DNA of 64,000 nucleotides from Chloroflexota bacterium (GTDB taxonomy: Bacteria; Chloroflexota; Anaerolineae; Anaerolineales; UBA4823). Below, in pieces: positions 31,419 through 40,455 of the stretch (the first letter of the stretch is position 1; the number at the start of each line of letters is the position of its first letter). The stretch lies in assembly GCA_029265355.1 (NCBI GenBank), contig JAJUJL010000016.1, positions 1 to 64,000 of the forward strand. Direction: 5' to 3'. The position numbers and the translations under genes were made by a program. The notes beneath the pieces were generated by a model, which saw only the letters and a list, made by a program, of their open reading frames with translations, was not told the origin of the DNA and did no database searches.

Positions 31419-33845
31419 TTACCATCGCCGCATGCGCAACAGCACAAACCCAAGCAGCAAGCCTGCCAGCGGCAGCAGCCCGGAGGCGCAGGGCGCGGTT
31501 GGCGCGGCGCCGGGTTCTGTCCTGGGCGCTTCGGTGGCTGGCTGGGGCGGCTGGTAGGGCTCTGTCGCCGCGCTGGGTGTCGCCTGCGGCGTGGAGATCG
31601 GGTAAGGGTACGGCGTGACCTGCTGAGCCGGCTGGTCAGACACAGCGCCGCCATCCACCACCTGGATCGCCTGCCCATCCGCAATCGCGATCACCTGGCT
31701 GCCCAGCGCAAATGCTGCCGCTAAATCGGCATCCGCATTCGCCAGCGCGAAGTATTCTGCGGAGAGAAAATCAACCTGCCTGGGCTGCATGCGAGCTGGG
31801 TCATAGGAGGTATCGATCCACACGCCGCCTTGCAATACGAAAGCGCGTGATCCAGCGATGCGCACCACGTTGCTCACTTCCGGCTCGGCTTGCGCTGGCG
31901 CCTCCGCTTGCGACATACCGCCCTGGTCGGCCGCCTTCTGCACCGCCGCTTCTCCCGAAACTGCCGGGCTGGGCGCCGATTGCAACTCGTTGAACTGCCG
32001 AGCGGCGATATCATCTCGCCCGCCTTGCCCAAGCGGCAGCTCTTCGGTCACCAGGTAAGAAGTATAGGGGGTGACGATGCCGTAACGCACACTCAAATTC
32101 ACGATCTGTTGAATCAGCTCGGCGTCTGGCCCCTGCAGGCGCACCTGGCTGAGCAGGTTACCGATCTTGCGCGTCGCCCACAACCGCGCCAGCGCCGCCA
32201 GCGGGTCTTGCCCGCTGGATTCTTCGCTGAAGGTCTGTTCAGCATACCGAAACGTCTCCAGGCGTTCGCCGCTGCGCCCGCTCAGCGTCACGTTTGCTGT
32301 TCCGCTATTCCGGTAACGACCCAAAACCACGATCTGCGAGCCGGCGAACAGATCGGGCAGCGGAGAGGGATACAGGTCGTAGATCGAGACGCCGTCCACC
32401 TCCAGCTGCAAATCGGTCAACACCGGCGCGCTGATACGAGCATAAAACGCTGACAGGATCTCATCCAGCGGCTCGCCCGGCTGCACGTAGGTGCTGGTGC
32501 CGTGCTGCGCCTGGGAGAGCGAATCGAGCAAGAAAGTATCCACATCATAACCCACGCCAAAGCTGAACAGGCGCAGGTTGCGCCGCGCCGCCTGGGTGAA
32601 ATTGTCCAGTATGCGCTGGCTCTCGATCTCGCCCTGGGTGGGCAGCCCATCGGTCAGGAAGATCAGGTAAGTGGGTCGCTCGGCGTCCGCCATGGCAGCC
32701 GCTTCCAGCAGGGCGCGGTTGATGTCGGTGCTGCCCTGCGCGCCCAACCGGCCGACCCAGCGGCGCGCCTCGCCGGCTTCGCCTGCCGGTCGCAGCCCGG
32801 TCGCATAGCTCTCCACACCGGTGCTGAAGGCAATCACGTTGAAGCGGTCCTGCGCCCCCAGGTTCTGCAGGATGTAGCCCAACGCCTCCTGCGCCTGGCG
32901 GAATTTCTCGCCCTCCATGCTGCCGGAGCGATCCAACACCAACAGTACATCCTTGGGCAGCGGCTCCTCAAGGGCAGATTCAGGCTGCGGCGCCAGCAGC
33001 ATCAGGAAGAAGCCATCCGGGTCTTCTTGGTCGCCGGGATCGCGGTAGCTGAGCAGGTGAAAGGCCTGCACCTCGCCCAGCGAATAGTACAGGATGAAAT
33101 CGCTGTCGGGCAGCACATGACTGTCTTCAAAGCCAACAATAGCGCGCCCATCGCTCTCGCGGCTGACATTCACCGGGTGCGAAGGCGAATACACCGCCCG
33201 GATCGGCGACTGCGACTCGATCTGAACCTGCACCGACACCTGCTGCAGCGGCTCTAGCGAGAACTTCTCCGTGCTCAGCGGGTAAACGTAGCGCACCAGC
33301 CCGTTCTCGGCAGCCAGCACCTGGCTGTACTCCAACTGGATGCGCCGCTCGCCGCCGGCTGGGATGGGGAAGACGTTGGCCTGCACCGCCCCGCGCCCGG
33401 CGTATTCCAGCAGCGCCGGATCGCGCAGCGTGTTGACGATATCCTGGTAAATACGGCGGGCTTCCTCGGCTTCCAAAACGCGCCCTTCCACCGGCTCGCC
33501 GTCCACCCACAGCTTGAAGTTCGAAACCGCCGCCTCCTGCGGGATGGGGAAGATATACGTGCCTTCCACCTGCCAATCGTTGGGGTTGAAGAACACCTGG
33601 TCGACGCGCGTAGTCGCCACCTGGTCGCGGATGCTCACCTCGACGTGGTGATATTTGATCTCAAGCTGGACGATGGGGCGCGGCCAGGGCGGTGGTGGGC
33701 AAGGAAACGGGAAGGGCTCGCTCCTGCCCGGCTCGAAGCACGGCGGCGGCTCGGGGATGATGATACCATCGGCGCGAGCCGCGCCAGGGAAAGCTGCCAG
33801 CAGCAGCGCGGCGAGTAAAATGGCGAAAAGAAGGTGGGATTTCAT
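31419..33845 (-). CDS. VIT and von Willebrand A domain surface protein
   Basis: An 808-residue protein with a signal peptide (1-25), a Pro-rich spacer, a VIT domain (~58-190; VEVSIRDQVATTRVDQVFFNPNDWQVEGTYIFPIP), a VWA domain (~290-480) with the MIDAS start LLVLDRSGSMEG and a later TFLTDGLPT-like strand, a beta/helical C-terminal region, a Pro/Thr/Ala stalk, and a C-terminal membrane helix followed by RMRRW, resembling a sorting anchor. The VIT-VWA pairing is that of inter-alpha-trypsin inhibitor-like proteins, probably for metal-dependent adhesion. AGGAG precedes the ATG. Confidence 0.88.
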   Translation of the reverse strand: MKSHLLFAILLAALLLAAFPGAARADGIIIPEPPPCFEPGRSEPFPFPCPPPPWPRPIVQLEIKYHHVEVSIRDQVATTRVDQVFFNPNDWQVEGTYIFPIPQEAAVSNFKLWVDGEPVEGRVLEAEEARRIYQDIVNTLRDPALLEYAGRGAVQANVFPIPAGGERRIQLEYSQVLAAENGLVRYVYPLSTEKFSLEPLQQVSVQVQIESQSPIRAVYSPSHPVNVSRESDGRAIVGFEDSHVLPDSDFILYYSLGEVQAFHLLSYRDPGDQEDPDGFFLMLLAPQPESALEEPLPKDVLLVLDRSGSMEGEKFRQAQEALGYILQNLGAQDRFNVIAFSTGVESYATGLRPAGEAGEARRWVGRLGAQGSTDINRALLEAAAMADAERPTYLIFLTDGLPTQGEIESQRILDNFTQAARRNLRLFSFGVGYDVDTFLLDSLSQAQHGTSTYVQPGEPLDEILSAFYARISAPVLTDLQLEVDGVSIYDLYPSPLPDLFAGSQIVVLGRYRNSGTANVTLSGRSGERLETFRYAEQTFSEESSGQDPLAALARLWATRKIGNLLSQVRLQGPDAELIQQIVNLSVRYGIVTPYTSYLVTEELPLGQGGRDDIAARQFNELQSAPSPAVSGEAAVQKAADQGGMSQAEAPAQAEPEVSNVVRIAGSRAFVLQGGVWIDTSYDPARMQPRQVDFLSAEYFALANADADLAAAFALGSQVIAIADGQAIQVVDGGAVSDQPAQQVTPYPYPISTPQATPSAATEPYQPPQPATEAPRTEPGAAPTAPCASGLLPLAGLLLGFVLLRMRRW

Positions 33846-33965
33846 CGGCGGCTCCTGTGCAGGAATGAAAAAGCGAAACCTGCACTGAATAGACGCCAGA
33901 GAGGGCCGGGAGGTTCCGGGGAGGCTGGCAGCGGATTTCGAGCGCTGATTTCATGGATACCGGAG

Positions 33966-34574
33966 TCCCTGCGTTCTCGCCCCACTCGAACCAGTTGCCC
34001 ACGTAAGCGGTCACCGCGCCGTTGACCGTGCCTTTCACCCGCACGCCATCGCCATCGTAGCTGAACGAGGCGCTCAAGCCGGCGCCGCTCACGCTCACCA
34101 GGTGGTTCTCGGCGTCCCAGCCCTGGGCGTAGGTGATCGCGCCTGCCACGCGCGTGGTCATGTTGCCGTTGGCGTCGTAAGTGAATATCCAGCCGTTGCC
34201 GGTGGAGGTGACGGCGTGTTTGTGATGGCTATCATTGTTATTATACGCGCCCACGCCGCTCTTGCTGCCCAGGTTGCCGTCGAAATCCCTGTAGCTGTAG
34301 TCTTGGTGGTAGTTGCTGTTGCCCACCTGCGCCATGCAGCCCAGGTCAGCGTTGTTGTAGGTCGTCGCCTGCGTCAGCCCGGTCCAAGGCCTCATATTGA
34401 TAATACCACCTTCCCATGTCGGGGTCATTCATTTGCGTCTTGCATGCCAAGATGTAGGGCAAGCTGACAGCTTGCCCACCCACCCCGGATGAGCTGACAG
34501 CTCGTCTGACAATATGTCAAGGCCAGGATGACGAGCAGGCTGACAATGCGGTAGATGCGTCGGGTTGGGTTCAT
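33966..34574 (-). pseudogene. Rhs/YD-repeat protein remnant
   Basis: Two pieces survive. The 5' piece (34574-34425) has an AAGGAG site, MNPTRRIY and a hydrophobic signal helix, then stops after 49 codons. The 3' piece (34428 to about 33969) is in another frame and encodes an Rhs-type stretch with FTYDANGNMTTRV, YAQGWDAENHLVSVS and SFSYDGDGVRVKG, the usual YD-repeat pattern, ending in WFEWGENAGTP before similarity is lost. A full Rhs protein has many repeats, so most of the gene is gone. Two palindromic units lie at the junction. Confidence 0.7.
34457..34506. repeat. two tandem palindromic units at the Rhs deletion junction
   Basis: GGGCAAGCT-GAC-AGCTTGCCC (34457-34477) and GAGCT-GAC-AGCTC (34491-34503) share the core AGCTGACAGCT, with extended pairing in the second. 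Both form hairpins with the same three-base loop and resemble REP-like intergenic elements. Confidence 0.55.
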
Positions 34575-34714
34575 TTCCCCCTCCTTAAACGTCAAAGCAG
34601 GTTGGCGCGGGTATTGACTTGAGAAGGTTTCCCTGGGGGACTTTCCACTCGTTCCCCCTGAGTATCTTCATGATCGCGGAAAATGAAAAATTTGGGACGT
34701 CGTTAGGTTTCGTG
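34551..34714 (-). repeat. copy 2 of the dispersed Rhs leader block
   Basis: Matches 1-174 base for base over most of its length, including the start codon region, the AAGGAG site and the hairpin GGGGGA (34635-34640) with TCCCCC (34653-34658). In this copy the gene behind it is decayed, so the leader outlived the reading frame. Confidence 0.8.
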
Positions 34715-34785
34715 CGATCAACGTCACTCAGACCAGAATTTTCTTTGCCAATCCGTCTCTGTAATCGATGTTGCATCGTAAGAGT

Positions 34786-34811
34786 TTGCCTTCACCCTCC
34801 TCTGGTATAAT
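34786..34811 (+). promoter_or_regulatory. candidate prfA promoter
   Basis: Perfect TATAAT (34806-34811) with TTGCCT (34786-34791) 14 bases upstream, a short spacer. It gives a leader of about 110 bases that can fold TTGGGGA (34864-34870) against TCCCCCAA (34896-34903). Confidence 0.45.
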
Positions 34812-34928
34812 CTCCTGTTGCACTTCGTACACATCAAGATCTTTTTGATAAATTTGGGAGATTTTGGGGAGGGATAACCCGCCCGTGCACCCCAATCCCC
34901 CAACAACTGCGGGATCAGGATTAGAACT

Positions 34929-35995
<1,067 letters not shown>

Positions 35996-35999
<4 letters not shown>

Positions 36000-36901
36000 C
36001 CGCGAGCTCGAGCGCCATGCTCCGCAGCGCACGACCGGCAAACGTCGCTGCCGCCATCGCACATGCCAGGCAACGCCTGGCTCAAGCCTGCGAAATACCC
36101 TCCCTGGACGCCCAGGTATTAGTGGCGCATTTGTTGGATAAGCCGCGCGCCTGGCTGCTGGCGCATCCCGAAGAGGCGCTGACCAGCGCTCAGGCGGAGG
36201 CGCTGGAAGCCGCGCTTCAGCGCCTCGAATCCGGCGAGCCGCTGCCTTATCTGCTGGGGCATTGGGAGTTCTACGCCCTGGATTTCACCATCACCGCGGC
36301 GGTGCTCATCCCTCGCCCGGAGACCGAGCTGCTCGTGGATACGGCTTTGACCTGGTTGAAGACCCACCCCGGCCCGCGCCGGGCAGCCGACGTGGGAACC
36401 GGCTCCGGCTGCATCGCCGTCAGCCTGGCGCATCACGATCGCGAACTTACCGTCATTGCCTCCGATCTCTCCAGGCAGGCGCTCTGGGTGGCGCGGCAGA
36501 ACGCCTTGAAACACGCTGTGCTCGAACGGGTGCGCCTGGTGCAAATGGACCTGCTTACCGCGCTGGCAACGCGGGACGCCCCGCTGGACTTGCTGTGCGC
36601 CAACCTGCCCTACATCCCCCGCAACACACTCGCAGCGCTGCCAGTGAGCCGTTGGGAGCCGCGCGCCGCCCTTGACGGCGGCGAGGACGGGTTGGATTTC
36701 ATCCGCCGCCTGCTCGAACAGGCGCCGGCGCGCCTCAAACCCGGCGGCCTGGCGCTGCTGGAGATCGAAGCCGGACAGGGAGAGCAAGCGGTGGAGCTCG
36801 CCCACCAGGCGTTTCCCCTGGCGCGCATCCAGGTGCTGCCCGACCTGGCAGGCCACCCACGACTGCTGGTGATCGAAAGCCAGGTGTTTCGCCGGAAGTG
36901 A
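35996..36901 (+). CDS. prmC: release factor glutamine methyltransferase
   Basis: Methylates the Gln of the GGQ motif in release factors. The 301-residue protein has an N-terminal helical domain (~15-95; [39 protein letters not shown]), [11 protein letters not shown], the AdoMet motif [15 protein letters not shown], and the catalytic NPPY-type motif, read here as NLPYIP. The Leu in place of the first Pro is a small deviation. It starts with GTG, overlapping prfA by four bases. Confidence 0.93.
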
Positions 36902-36945
36902 TTCGGCCAATAACCTGGAAACCGGTAAAACCCAGGAGGTCAAGA

Positions 36946-36970
36946 ACGGGCGCGGGCACAGAACGCCCGT
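36946..36970. terminator. hairpin between convergent prmC and the RHH gene
   Basis: ACGGGCG (36946-36952) pairs exactly with 36964-36970 around 11 bases. An overlapping alternative pairs GGCAC with GTGCC. There is no T-tract; it probably serves both convergent genes. Confidence 0.4.
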
Positions 36971-36974
36971 GCCT

Positions 36975-37361
36975 CTACTTCATCCGGTCTGCCAACGCCG
37001 CCTTGACTGCCTCGCTGGCGTGGAAGATGCCGCGCACCTGGATCGACTCGACCACCTCCTGCGCCAGTCTCACCGGGATGTCGTTCTCCAGGTGCAGCAT
37101 ACCCACCACAGTTATCTTGATCCTCTCGCCTCTAGATCGATACTGCTCGAAATCAACTTTGTTGTAAACCAGCACGCCTATCACATACGAGTGGCGCGTC
37201 ACAGACTGCTGGATTTCCAGGCTGTGCTTATCGAGCTGGTTGCGGATGGCTGTGCGGATAAAGTCGGAGCGGTTGGCATACAGGCTTTCCTGCACCAACA
37301 GGTCGATCTTGCCCAGGTCGACCGCGGACACATTGATTGTGATCTTTTCGGGATCTGGCAT
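36975..37361 (-). CDS. ribbon-helix-helix transcriptional regulator
   Basis: A 128-residue protein. Residues ~5-48 (KITINVSAVDLGKIDLLVQESLYANRSDFIRTAIRNQLDK) form a CopG/NikR-type ribbon-helix-helix DNA-binding domain: beta strand, helix with Arg/Ser, second helix. The C-terminal ~75 residues are not recognised; no NikR-type metal ligand set is evident. The gene lies 21 bases behind the GNAT gene on the same strand and is likely co-transcribed, which makes it a candidate ligand of the dyad at 38452-38469 and so an autoregulator. Confidence 0.75.
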   Translation of the reverse strand: MPDPEKITINVSAVDLGKIDLLVQESLYANRSDFIRTAIRNQLDKHSLEIQQSVTRHSYVIGVLVYNKVDFEQYRSRGERIKITVVGMLHLENDIPVRLAQEVVESIQVRGIFHASEAVKAALADRMK

Positions 37362-37382
37362 GGGTAGCCGTCCGGCCTCTGG

Positions 37383-38438
37383 TCAGCCTGCGCGAGAAAG
37401 CAGGTATTCCTGCACCTGCCGCAGCTCCACCTGCCACAGCGCGTCTGCCATGTACGGCTTGAAGCCCAGCTCGTTGTTGATCTTGAGCATGGCAGCATTC
37501 GAGTCGGCATTGCCAGTGCGTACGTACTTAACCTGCGGGCGCTCCCGGATAACTTTATCGAGCATGGCAGCCTTGAGCCAGCGACCCAGGCCTCGACCCC
37601 GGTACGTCGGATGCACTCCGGTCATATCCTGGCGCAGGATTTCTGGGCGGTTGGGGTTCCAGACTGTCTCGGTATAGCCGGCAAACTTCCCACTTCCACG
37701 ATCGATAACATAGAAGGTCCAACGTTGATTGCCACGCGCCAGGTTGTTCTTTTCGATCTGGCGGAGCTGCTCTGGAGTCATGTGCATGTCTTCGATCTCC
37801 AGCTCGCCGAGTGGCTGCTGGTTTGCCAGCTCGTATAGCTCGGCAACTTGGGGAAGCATCTCTTCGGGGTAGGGGCCGTCCCACAAGCCCAATTCGAAAT
37901 CGGCCAGATTCGCCTCCCCACGCCGCAACCAGGCAGCGACCAGCGCGCGGTCGAGATCGGCAATCTTGAGCTGGTTGGTATGCGCCTCCAGGCCTTTTTT
38001 TGCTCCGATGCGCCGCATAAAGGCCTCCCCACCGGGGACACGATCGATGGTGCTGGTCATCAGCAGGGTGCGATTCTCTTGCTCAGCTTTCTCAGCGATG
38101 GGCGCCAGAATCTGGCTCCCCAGCCCCTGTCGGCGGTATTCCGGCAGCACAGTGATTTCGAACTGCGCCAGGTGCTGGTTTTCTTCCGTGCGTAGAATGA
38201 CGATGTAACCGTGGGCGATCATTTCACTCCGATCAGGCGCCCAACCCGCCCAGATACTCACATCGACAAAAGGCGGCAGGCTCTGCAAGTTCTGGATCGT
38301 TTCCTCGAGCGGGATCGGGGGATCATCGGGCAGGCGTTCTTTACGTATACGATTGGTGTGCTGGTTCAACGCAGCATACTCTGCCCGGGAAGCATTTCGG
38401 CTGTTCAAGGTTCGAAGCGATATCCCTGAGTGACGCAT
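37383..38438 (-). CDS. tandem GNAT-family N-acetyltransferase
   Basis: A 351-residue protein with two GNAT acetyl-CoA-binding folds. The first (~50-170) contains EYRRQGLGSQILAPIAEKAE; the second (~200-345) contains GVHPTYRGRGLGRWLKAAML and RTGNADSNAAMLKINNELGFKP. The RRQGLG and RGRGLG turns are the pyrophosphate-binding signatures. The layout resembles mycothiol synthase-like double GNATs, but the acceptor is unknown. AAGGAG six bases upstream selects this ATG over one six codons earlier. The operator-like dyad sits directly upstream. Confidence 0.85.
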   Translation of the reverse strand: MRHSGISLRTLNSRNASRAEYAALNQHTNRIRKERLPDDPPIPLEETIQNLQSLPPFVDVSIWAGWAPDRSEMIAHGYIVILRTEENQHLAQFEITVLPEYRRQGLGSQILAPIAEKAEQENRTLLMTSTIDRVPGGEAFMRRIGAKKGLEAHTNQLKIADLDRALVAAWLRRGEANLADFELGLWDGPYPEEMLPQVAELYELANQQPLGELEIEDMHMTPEQLRQIEKNNLARGNQRWTFYVIDRGSGKFAGYTETVWNPNRPEILRQDMTGVHPTYRGRGLGRWLKAAMLDKVIRERPQVKYVRTGNADSNAAMLKINNELGFKPYMADALWQVELRQVQEYLLSRAG

Positions 38439-38451
38439 CCTGATCTCCTTG

Positions 38452-38469
38452 ACCATCCATATGGATGGT
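38452..38469. promoter_or_regulatory. operator-like 18-bp perfect dyad
   Basis: ACCATCCATATGGATGGT is an exact palindrome with no spacer, lying 13 bases upstream of the GNAT start and just downstream of its predicted transcription start. A dimeric repressor bound here would block clearance; the neighbouring ribbon-helix-helix protein is the obvious candidate. Confidence 0.6.
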
Positions 38470-38489
38470 TATTAGATGGTATATAGAGT

Positions 38490-38517
38490 ATTTTATCCCT
38501 TAATACGACAACGTCAA
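38490..38517 (-). promoter_or_regulatory. sigma70-type promoter of the GNAT-RHH operon
   Basis: On the minus strand TTGACG (38517-38512), 16 bases, TAAAAT (38495-38490). The predicted start is near 38483, placing the dyad within the leader. Confidence 0.65.
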
Positions 38518-38552
38518 GGCTGAGAAAACTCTGCCTGAGATCTCTCAGCCTT
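38516..38552. repeat. 10-bp hairpin overlapping the GNAT -35 box
   Basis: AAGGCTGAGA (38516-38525) pairs exactly with 38543-38552 around 17 bases. On the plus strand TTTAGCTTT follows. It may be a terminator remnant or a binding site; its left arm overlaps the -35 hexamer. Confidence 0.4.
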
Positions 38553-38785
38553 TAGCTTTGGCAAAGCGCTCAGGCTCGATCTTTACCACCCTTTGACCCT
38601 GGCGGCAGCGGGTATAAAACTGGATAAAGCAGATTGATTTACTAATCTTATTCTAACGGCATCTTCACAATATCTAAACAATTTCTGTCTATACTTGCAA
38701 CTTCTAAGCTTGTCGACCAGGCGCTGAATATCAGAATTGCTGCGCCGTAAATTTTCCGATGAAGTAAGTGTACAAAGGATACCTA

Positions 38786-39523
38786 ATGAAAAATTACATC
38801 TTCTTGATACTGGCCCTGCTCTTCTCTCTACTACTGGCTGCTTGCGCGCCGGCTGCTGTTGAAACCCAGGCGACGGTCGCGACTGAAGTGACGCAAGCTG
38901 AGCCAACCAGCCCCCCGGCTGTGGTTGAGCCGACCCAGTCTACCGTCCCAACCGACACCACCGCCCCATCCTCCGCCCCCACTGGTGCAGTGACCTACAA
39001 AATCGTGCCCGGCGAATCGACCCTCCAATACGAGGTCGGTGAGACCTTCATCAATGAGAATAACCGCTTCAACGTCGCCATTGGCGTCACCCCGCAGGTC
39101 AGCGGTGAGATCACTGTGGACACAGCCAACCCGCAGAATTCTGCCATCGGCGTCATCAGCGCCGATGTCAGCCAGTTCACCTCCGACAGCAGCCGCCGTG
39201 ACAATGCCATTCGCGGCCGCTTCCTGGAGTCTTCAAGCTACCCAATGGTCACCTTCACGCCCACCAGCATCGAAGGCCTGCCCGAAACCTACCAGGAGGG
39301 GCAGGAAATTGCCTTTAAGGTCACCGGCGACCTGACCATTCGCCAGACCACCCGGCCTGTCAGTTTCGATGTCACGGCTCGCTTGGAAGGCGGCGCGCTG
39401 ACTGGCCAGGCGGTCACCACCATCTTGATGAGCGATTTTGGCTTTGGGCCAATCTCCATCGGCGGCATCCTGAACACCGAAGACCAGGCCAAGGTGACGC
39501 TGAATTTCGTCGCCAGGCCGTAA
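38786..39523 (+). CDS. YceI-family lipoprotein
   Basis: A 245-residue protein with a signal peptide and lipobox LAAC (Cys20), a Thr/Val/Pro-rich linker (~21-70), and a YceI lipocalin-like beta barrel (~75-245) with VPGESTLQYEV, GEITVDTANPQNS, DNAIRGRFLESSSYPMVTFTP, KVTGDLTIRQTTRPVSFDV and FGFGPISIGGIL. YceI proteins bind isoprenoid chains and occur in periplasm or outside; some respond to stress. AAAGGA before the ATG sets the start six codons after an alternative GTG. Confidence 0.88.
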   Translation: MKNYIFLILALLFSLLLAACAPAAVETQATVATEVTQAEPTSPPAVVEPTQSTVPTDTTAPSSAPTGAVTYKIVPGESTLQYEVGETFINENNRFNVAIGVTPQVSGEITVDTANPQNSAIGVISADVSQFTSDSSRRDNAIRGRFLESSSYPMVTFTPTSIEGLPETYQEGQEIAFKVTGDLTIRQTTRPVSFDVTARLEGGALTGQAVTTILMSDFGFGPISIGGILNTEDQAKVTLNFVARP

Positions 39524-39531
39524 ACTCCTAT

Positions 39532-39589
39532 CCCCTCCCAGCCTCCTCCATTTTGCAACGCTAAACGGGGTGTCTGGAGGCCGGAGGGG
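39532..39589. terminator. long GC-rich hairpin after the YceI gene
   Basis: CCCCTCC (39532-39538) pairs with 39583-39589 and CCTCC (39542-39546) with 39576-39580, with a small internal loop. It begins eight bases after the YceI stop. There is no T-tract on the plus strand. Confidence 0.45.
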
Positions 39590-39626
39590 GTGTATAGCTT
39601 CTCAAATTCTTGAATCCCTGTTATGC

Positions 39627-39652
39627 TTTGGGCGGCTGAATAGCCGCCCAAA
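39627..39652 (+). promoter_or_regulatory. 11-bp hairpin directly before the DUF218 start
   Basis: TTTGGGCGGCT, loop GAAT, AGCCGCCCAAA: a perfect stem ending 11 bases before the ATG. No T-tract follows and no ribosome-binding site is visible, so it may influence translation start or act as a protein-binding site rather than terminate. Confidence 0.45.
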
Positions 39653-39663
39653 ATGATTTAACC

Positions 39664-40455
39664 ATGTTCATCTTTCTCTCGAAATTCCTCCCCCCGCTGC
39701 TCTACCCGCTCGGGCTGGCCTGCCTGTCGATCCTCGTCGCGCTGCTGCTGCAAAAACGACCTCGCCTTCAGCGCGGGGTATTGCTGTTGGCGCTCAGCCT
39801 GCTTTGGGTGGGTGGTAACCGCTGGGCAGCTATGGCGCTGTTACGACCACTGGAATGGCGCTACCTGCCCCAGGGCGAGATTCCTCCGGCAGAGGTGATC
39901 GTCGTGCTGGGCGGCGATACTGCTCCCCCTGCCTACCCGCGCACGCTGCCCGAGGTGGGCGAGGCAGGCGACCGGTTGATCTACGCCGCTTACCTTTACA
40001 AGCAGGGGAAAGCAAAACACATCTTGTTCAGCGGAGGCGCAATCGACTGGCTGTATCCCGCAATGGAGCCAGGGAATGAAAATGCACAGTTGCTCGAGCT
40101 GATGGGGGTGCCGGCTGAGGCTGTCTGGCTCGAATCCGCATCGCGCAATACCTACGAAAATGCCGTCTACAGCCGTCACATCCTGGAGCAAAACGGCATC
40201 CGGCGCATCATCCTGGTCACCTCCGCCTTCCATATGCCGCGCTCGGTGGCGCTGTTCGAGCACCAGGGGCTGGAGGTCATCCCGGCGCCGACCGATTTTC
40301 GCACCTCCCAGGCCGACTGGGAGATGCTTGCCCACGGCGACATTCGCAACCTGGTTTTCAACCTGCTGCCTGGGCCAGACAACCTGCTACTCATCACCCT
40401 GGCGCTCAAAGAGTACCTGGGGCTGCTGATTTACCGTCTGAGAGGCTGGTTATGA
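39664..40455 (+). CDS. DUF218 (YdcF/ElyC-like) membrane protein
   Basis: A 263-residue protein with two N-terminal transmembrane helices (~8-28, 38-55) and a DUF218 domain (~75-240): AEVIVVLGGD, AKHILFSGG, ESASRNTYENAVYSRHIL with the conserved Ser/Asn/Thr-x-Glu-Asn motif, and IILVTSAFHMPRSVALFEHQG. ElyC-like members affect envelope biogenesis and lipid-carrier use, but the reaction is not settled. Its stop overlaps the coaBC ATG by four bases, so the two are coupled. Confidence 0.85.
   Translation: MFIFLSKFLPPLLYPLGLACLSILVALLLQKRPRLQRGVLLLALSLLWVGGNRWAAMALLRPLEWRYLPQGEIPPAEVIVVLGGDTAPPAYPRTLPEVGEAGDRLIYAAYLYKQGKAKHILFSGGAIDWLYPAMEPGNENAQLLELMGVPAEAVWLESASRNTYENAVYSRHILEQNGIRRIILVTSAFHMPRSVALFEHQGLEVIPAPTDFRTSQADWEMLAHGDIRNLVFNLLPGPDNLLLITLALKEYLGLLIYRLRGWL

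Larger units (their letters stand above)
38439..38785. other. intergenic region with divergent control elements
   Basis: Holds the GNAT promoter and operator-like dyad on the minus strand, a 10-bp hairpin near its -35 box, and an AT-rich approach to the YceI-lipoprotein gene, whose promoter could not be fixed. Confidence 0.5.

Noticed and set aside
36975..37361. The ribbon-helix-helix protein as a nickel regulator NikR
   Set aside because: The expected His/Cys metal ligands are not apparent in the C-terminal half, and no nickel transport gene is nearby.
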